Shown: one piece after another, positions 60,338 through 64,000 of the stretch
Layout of the letters: every line of letters begins with the position of its first letter
Position numbering within the stretch: position 1 is the first letter of the stretch
Source of the DNA: Blastococcus sp. CPCC 205250
Lineage (GTDB): Bacteria > Actinomycetota > Actinomycetes > Mycobacteriales > Geodermatophilaceae
DNA length: 64,000 nucleotides
Assembly: GCF_019799925.1 (NCBI RefSeq)
Contig: NZ_JABGCG010000005.1
Location: forward strand, 230,318 to 294,317
Direction of reading: 5' to 3'
Program-made: the position numbers and the translations under genes
Notes under the pieces: model-generated
What the model was told of the DNA's origin: nothing
What the model saw: only the letters and a program-made list of their open reading frames with translations
Databases searched by the model: none

Positions 60338-60832
60338 TCAGAGCATCGGCAGCAGGCGCGGCAGCGACGCCGCGAGCCCCGGGTGCAGCGGCACCCGCGC
60401 CAGGTCGGCCAGCGGGATCCAGCCGACCGCCGTGCTCTCGCCGTCCAGCCGCAGGTGCGCCGGGTCGATCGGGTGCGCGGGGGTGGCCAGCACGGTCGTG
60501 TAGGCCCACCCGCCGTGGTCGTCGACCGAACGGGCCCCGAGGACGACGTCGTCGGCGGTCAGGCCGAGCTCCTCGTGCACCTCGCGCAGGGCGCCGCGCT
60601 CGGGGGCCTCGTCCACGTGCAGCGCTCCCCCGGGCGTGCCCCAGGTGCCGCCGTGGTGCGACCACTGCGCGCGGTGCTGCAGCAGGAGCTCGGGACCCGC
60701 CGCGCCGTCCCGGTGCAGGAGCAGCCCCGCCGCCCCGGCCCTGCCCCAGTGGCGGTGCCCCAGGTCGCAGGTCGTCCAGCCGTCGGTCGGGGAGAACGCC
60801 GCACCGGAGACCACGTCCCCAGTGAACCGCAC
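60338..60832 (-). CDS. Nudix hydrolase
   Basis: 164 residues. The Nudix box is complete: GALHVDEAPERGALREVHEELGL (G-x5-E-x7-REVxEExGL). The flanks fit the fold (LLLQHRAQWSHHGGTWGTPGG before it). It would cleave a nucleoside diphosphate linked to another group; the specific substrate is not shown by sequence. GTG at 60832. It converges with the endonuclease gene, nine bases apart. Confidence 0.92.
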   Translation of the reverse strand: MRFTGDVVSGAAFSPTDGWTTCDLGHRHWGRAGAAGLLLHRDGAAGPELLLQHRAQWSHHGGTWGTPGGALHVDEAPERGALREVHEELGLTADDVVLGARSVDDHGGWAYTTVLATPAHPIDPAHLRLDGESTAVGWIPLADLARVPLHPGLAASLPRLLPML

Positions 60833-60857
60833 CGCCGGGCGGTGCCGGTGCCGCTGG

Positions 60858-60863
60858 CAGGAT
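60858..60863 (+). promoter_or_regulatory. -10 box of a leaderless promoter (NIPSNAP gene)
   Basis: CAGGAT, seven bases, then the GTG at 60871. It is a weaker match than the other boxes but has identical spacing. Confidence 0.4.
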
Positions 60864-60870
60864 CGGCCGG

Positions 60871-61173
60871 GTGACCACCGTGCAGCTGCGCCGCTACCGC
60901 CTCGAGCCCGGCCGCACGGCCGAGTTCCTCGCCTGGTTCCCGACGGTCCTGCCGGTCCGCGAGCAGTACGGCTTCCGCGTCCTCTCCGCCTACGCCGACC
61001 ACGCGCTGGACACGTTCACCTGGGCGGTCGCGCACGACGGCGACGAGGAGGCCTTCCGCACCGCCCTTGAGGCCTACGACGCCTCGCCCGAGAGGGCCGC
61101 CGCGTTCGAGACGTTCCCGCGGGTCGTCACCGAGCAGGTCAACGGCTTCGTCGACGACGTGCTGGCCCGCTGA
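60871..61173 (+). CDS. NIPSNAP-family protein
   Basis: 100 residues with the ferredoxin-like NIPSNAP pattern: [32 protein letters not shown], then [11 protein letters not shown]. Members are small dimeric alpha/beta-barrel proteins, mostly without known function. The LOG gene follows two bases after the stop, so the two are one transcript. Confidence 0.8.
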   Translation: MTTVQLRRYRLEPGRTAEFLAWFPTVLPVREQYGFRVLSAYADHALDTFTWAVAHDGDEEAFRTALEAYDASPERAAAFETFPRVVTEQVNGFVDDVLAR

Positions 61174-61175
61174 GC

Positions 61176-61769
61176 ATGCGCGTCGCCGTCTTCACCGGGT
61201 CGCAGTGCGGGCCGGAGTCGCACCGGGCCGCCGCCGCGGCGATCGCCGGGGACCTCGCCCGGGCCGGCGTCGGCGTCGTCTACGGCGGCGGGCACGTCGG
61301 CCTCATGGGCGTCGTGGCCGACGCCGCGCTGGCCGCCGGCGGCGAGGTGGTCGGGGTCATCCCGCAACACCTGGTCGACGACGAGCTCGCCCACCCGGGC
61401 CTGCCCCGCCTGGAGGTCGTCGCCTCCATGCACGAGCGCAAGGCTCGGATGGCCGAGCTCGCCGACGCCTTCGTCGCCCTCCCCGGCGCCGCCGGCACGC
61501 TCGAGGAGCTGTTCGAGGCCTGGACCTGGGGGATGCTCGGGCTGCACGCCAAGCCGACCGTGCTGGTGGACGTCGACGGGTTCTGGCAGCCGCTGCTCGC
61601 CCAGCTGCGCCGCATGGCCGACGACGGCTACCTCGACCGGCGCCGACTCGACGCGCTCGGGGTGGTGACCGACGCCGCGGGCCTGCTGGCGTTCGTCGAG
61701 GGCTACGAGCACCCGCCGCGCAAGTGGACCGGTGGGGCGCCGACCGCCGGCGGAGCGCCCCGCGTGTGA
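61176..61769 (+). CDS. LOG-family protein (cytokinin phosphoribohydrolase-like)
   Basis: 197 residues, Rossmann-type. The motif regions are [11 protein letters not shown], the substrate helix [18 protein letters not shown], and [14 protein letters not shown], corresponding to the family's PGGxGTxxE with the second Gly replaced by Ala. LOG enzymes cleave nucleoside monophosphates to free base and ribose 5-phosphate. Whether it acts on cytokinins or ordinary nucleotides is open. Confidence 0.9.
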   Translation: MRVAVFTGSQCGPESHRAAAAAIAGDLARAGVGVVYGGGHVGLMGVVADAALAAGGEVVGVIPQHLVDDELAHPGLPRLEVVASMHERKARMAELADAFVALPGAAGTLEELFEAWTWGMLGLHAKPTVLVDVDGFWQPLLAQLRRMADDGYLDRRRLDALGVVTDAAGLLAFVEGYEHPPRKWTGGAPTAGGAPRV

Positions 61770-61800
61770 CACCCCCGCAACGCACTGGTGGTCCACTGGG

Positions 61801-62712
61801 GTGGTGGACGTCGAGGTGGTGCGGGAGTCCCGCGTGGTGCACGGGCACCGGCGGGCGTTCCTGCGCGCCGGCAGCGGCCCGGTGATCCTGCTCGTCCACG
61901 GCATCGGCAACAACGCCCAGACCTGGTCGAGCGTGATCGGCCCGCTGGCCGAGCACCACACCGTCCTCGCGCCCGACCTGCTCGGCCACGGCGACTCCGA
62001 CAAGCCCCGCGGCGACTACTCGATCGCCGGGTACGCCAACGGGATGCGCGACCTGCTCTCGGTGCTCGACGTCGAGCAGGTGACGGTGGTCGGGCACTCC
62101 CTCGGCGGCGGGATCGCCCTGCAGTTCGCCTACCAGTTCCCCGAGCGCTGCCAGCGGATCGTGCTGGTGAGCAGCGGCGGGCTGGGGTCGGAGCTGTCGG
62201 CCACCCTGCGCGCGGCCACCCTGCCCGGCGCCGAGCTGGTGCTCACCGGGCTCGCCCAGGCCTCCGGCGTGCTCCGCGCGGGGCTGCGTGGCGTGGAGGG
62301 GCTGGGCCGGCTGGCCGGCTGGCGGCAGGCCCGGGACCTCGCCCAGGCGGCCGAGGCGCTGCTCGCGCTGCGCGACATCGAGGCGCGCCGGGCGTTCCTG
62401 CGGACCCTGCGCAGCAGCGTCGACACCCGCGGCCAGACGGTGAGCGCGCTGGACCGGCTGTACCTGGCCAACGCCATCCCGATGCTGGTGGTCTGGGGCA
62501 CCCGCGACCCCATCGTGCCGATCAGCCACGCCGACGCCGTCCGGGCGACGGTGCCCACGGCGCGGGTCGAGGTGTTCGAGGGCGCCGGGCACTGGCCGCA
62601 CGTCGACGACCCCGACCGCTTCTCCACGGTGGTCACGCAGTTCCTCCGCGACACCGAGCCGGCGGCCCACGACCGGGACACCTGGCGCGCACTGCTCGCC
62701 GAGGACCGCTGA
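61801..62712 (+). CDS. alpha/beta hydrolase
   Basis: 303 residues. It has the complete hydrolase set: oxyanion loop HGIGNN, nucleophile elbow GHSLGGG, Asp in WGTRDPIVP and His in GAGHWPH. The cap region is Ala/Leu-rich (LRAGLRGVEGLGRLAGWRQARDL). This class in actinobacteria includes lipid and aromatic ring-cleavage-product hydrolases; the substrate is unknown. The start is GTG at 61801 or 61804; the frame upstream overlaps the LOG gene. Confidence 0.9.
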   Translation: MVDVEVVRESRVVHGHRRAFLRAGSGPVILLVHGIGNNAQTWSSVIGPLAEHHTVLAPDLLGHGDSDKPRGDYSIAGYANGMRDLLSVLDVEQVTVVGHSLGGGIALQFAYQFPERCQRIVLVSSGGLGSELSATLRAATLPGAELVLTGLAQASGVLRAGLRGVEGLGRLAGWRQARDLAQAAEALLALRDIEARRAFLRTLRSSVDTRGQTVSALDRLYLANAIPMLVVWGTRDPIVPISHADAVRATVPTARVEVFEGAGHWPHVDDPDRFSTVVTQFLRDTEPAAHDRDTWRALLAEDR

Positions 62713-62750
62713 CCCGCCCGGGCGGGTGTGCGGATCCCGCGCCCAGTGCC

Positions 62751-62756
62751 TAGCGT
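62751..62756 (+). promoter_or_regulatory. -10 box of a leaderless promoter (flavoprotein gene)
   Basis: TAGCGT, seven bases, then GTG at 62764, the same layout as at 59512-59517. It also argues against the upstream start at 62728. Confidence 0.6.
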
Positions 62757-62763
62757 TCCGGCG

Positions 62764-63873
62764 GTGGAGGACTGGGACGTCGTGGTCGTCGGCGGCGGCC
62801 CGGCGGGGGCGTCGGCCGCTCTCGCGGCGCGCCGGGCCGGGGCCTCGGTGCTCGTGCTCGACCGGGCCGACTTCCCCCGCGACAAGGTCTGCGGCGACGG
62901 GATCGCCCCCGAGGCGCTGGACGTGCTCGCCGTGCTCGGCGCCGACCCCGCGAGGCTGGTCGCCGGGTACCCCGCGGTGCCGCGGCTGTCCCTGCGGGCG
63001 CCGCGCGGCGCGGTCGTCGAGCGGGACACCCACCGGCCCTCGCACGTCGTCCCCCGTGAGGTCCTCGACGCGCGCGTCCTCGAAGCGGCCCTCTCCGCGG
63101 GTGCGGAGTTCCGGCGGCACCGGGTCCGGACGCTCGCGGTCGGCGACGGCGGGGTGGTCGTCGACGACGCCGTCCGGGCCGGGGTGCTGGTCGGGGCCGA
63201 CGGCGCGGAGTCCGTCGTCCGCCGGGCCCTCGGGCTGCCCCGCACCCCCGACGACCGGATCGCCGTCGCCATCCGCGGCTACGCGCCGGAACCCCCGCTG
63301 CGCCCGGGCACCCAGGTGCTCGTGACGACCGAGCAGCGCTGGCCGGCCTACGCCTGGTCGTTCCCGCTCGGCGACGGGCGGGCCAACGTCGGCTACGGGG
63401 AGCTGGTCTCCGGGGGCGCCACCCGCCAGGAGCTCGTGGCCGGGTTGCAGCGGCTGCTGCCCGGGGTGGAGCCCGACCGGCTGCGCGCGCACCGGCTGCC
63501 GCTGTCGACCGGCCGCACCCGCCAGCCCGACGGCCGGGTGCTGCTGGCCGGCGACGCCGCGTCGCTGATCAACCCGCTGACCGGCGAGGGGATCTTCTAC
63601 GCGGTGCTGTCCGGCGCGCTCGCGGGAACGGCGGCGACGGCGGGCGCGGCCGCGGGGGCGGTGTACCGCCGGGCGCTGCGCCGGCGGCTGGGCGCGCACC
63701 TGCGGGCGACGTCGGCGGCCTCGCAGCTGTCCCGCTGGCCGCGGCTGATGGACGCCGCGGTGCGGGGTGCGGCCGCCGACCAGCGGGTGTTCGACGACGT
63801 GGTGGCCCTCGGCCTGGCCGACGGGCGGCTGTCGGCGCGCACGCTGGCGGCCGCCGTCGGCAACCTGCGCTAG
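62764..63873 (+). CDS. geranylgeranyl-reductase-family flavoprotein
   Basis: 369 residues from GTG 62764. FAD-binding GGGPAGASAALAARRAG opens the protein. DKVCGDGIAPEALDVL is the family's active-site strand, VLVGADGAESVVRRALG is the second flavin motif and LLAGDAASLINPLTGEGIFYAV the third. Such enzymes saturate isoprenoid chains; in mycobacteria a member (MenJ) reduces menaquinone, which would fit the nearby menB. The substrate is not proved. It ends with TAG at 63871-63873, convergent and overlapping with the next gene's stop. Confidence 0.88.
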   Translation: MEDWDVVVVGGGPAGASAALAARRAGASVLVLDRADFPRDKVCGDGIAPEALDVLAVLGADPARLVAGYPAVPRLSLRAPRGAVVERDTHRPSHVVPREVLDARVLEAALSAGAEFRRHRVRTLAVGDGGVVVDDAVRAGVLVGADGAESVVRRALGLPRTPDDRIAVAIRGYAPEPPLRPGTQVLVTTEQRWPAYAWSFPLGDGRANVGYGELVSGGATRQELVAGLQRLLPGVEPDRLRAHRLPLSTGRTRQPDGRVLLAGDAASLINPLTGEGIFYAVLSGALAGTAATAGAAAGAVYRRALRRRLGAHLRATSAASQLSRWPRLMDAAVRGAAADQRVFDDVVALGLADGRLSARTLAAAVGNLR

Positions 63874-64000
63874 GCCGGAGCGACCTCGATGCGGTCCCGG
63901 CCGCCGCGCTTGGCGCGGTAGAGGGCGGCGTCGGCCGCCGCGTACAGCTCGCGCATGCCGCGGGCGTGCTCCGGGGCGTGCGCGACGCCCACGCTCACCG
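63870..64000 (-). CDS. C-terminus of a GGDEF-domain protein (partial)
   Basis: Cut off by the window's end. Read from the right edge, the frame gives VSVGVAHAPEH, then YAAADAALYRAKRGGRDRIEVAPA and a TAG stop at 63870. The ADAALYRAK-x-GR ending is the hallmark of the last helix of a diguanylate-cyclase (GGDEF) domain, so this gene likely makes or senses cyclic di-GMP. Its start and the GGDEF motif itself are outside the window. Confidence 0.8.
   Translation of the reverse strand, partial: VSVGVAHAPEHARGMRELYAAADAALYRAKRGGRDRIEVAPA

Noticed and set aside
62728..62763. Start of the flavoprotein at 62728
   Set aside because: It would place the TAGCGT promoter box inside the gene and add twelve residues ahead of the first beta strand of the FAD fold.

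Overview
The window is very GC-rich and shows actinobacterial habits throughout: frequent GTG starts, GTGA/ATGA stop-start overlaps, leaderless promoters, a WXG100/FtsK secretion locus, gpgS and a mycothiol-type zinc alcohol dehydrogenase. The best guess is Geodermatophilaceae (Blastococcus/Geodermatophilus-like), because the formate dehydrogenase gene carries UAG at the selenocysteine position. From memory, that recoding is reported only in that family (Mukai et al. 2016). Base composition falls only in the first gene, a glycosyltransferase.

Layout. 1-11 kb: a glycosyltransferase, a PP2C phosphatase, several secreted or membrane proteins, a lipoprotein, and a forward pair made of a PASTA protein and a VWA/SGNH-like surface protein. 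11-33 kb: a roughly 22 kb minus-strand operon that looks like a non-canonical type VII secretion (T7SS) locus. In transcription order it encodes PP2C, an FHA/zinc-ribbon protein, a Ser/Thr kinase, an FHA-winged-helix protein, a 1986-residue Ig/cadherin-like plus FnIII surface protein, MoxR, DUF58, a transglutaminase-fold protein lacking all three catalytic residues, an EssC-like ATPase (ubiquitin-like, FHA, two membrane segments, three ATPase modules), a WXG100 protein, a WXG100 fusion protein and a small DcrB-like protein. GTGA/ATGA overlaps tie most of it together. Strong hairpins surround the WXG100 gene and end the operon.

33-41 kb: envelope genes (Pro-rich membrane proteins, a GH3 lipoprotein, an acyltransferase-SGNH fusion) and two tandem GDP-mannose 4,6-dehydratase-like genes. 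41-47 kb: a formate dehydrogenase operon, fdhA-fdhB-nrfD. fdhA reads through an in-frame UAG at codon 191. A bacterial SECIS hairpin follows immediately, with a GGUCU loop at nt 22-26, the same place and sequence as I recall for E. coli fdhF. 47-54 kb: a lipoprotein, VanZ, a metallo-hydrolase, DedA, a membrane phosphodiesterase and gpgS, then a HAD phosphatase. 54-64 kb: alcohol dehydrogenase, two TetR regulators (one with a clear operator), menB and its small partner, a secreted low-complexity protein, an endonuclease/phosphatase-fold protein, Nudix, NIPSNAP, LOG, an alpha/beta hydrolase, a geranylgeranyl-reductase-type flavoprotein and the end of a GGDEF gene.

How the parts fit: in the T7SS-like locus, PP2C, kinase and FHA domains (one inside the ATPase) suggest secretion gated by threonine phosphorylation. 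MoxR/DUF58/pseudo-transglutaminase would serve assembly and the giant surface protein would be a cell-wall component. This is inference from domains and gene order. No selA, selB, selD or tRNA-Sec gene was recognised here, so the selenocysteine machinery must lie elsewhere.
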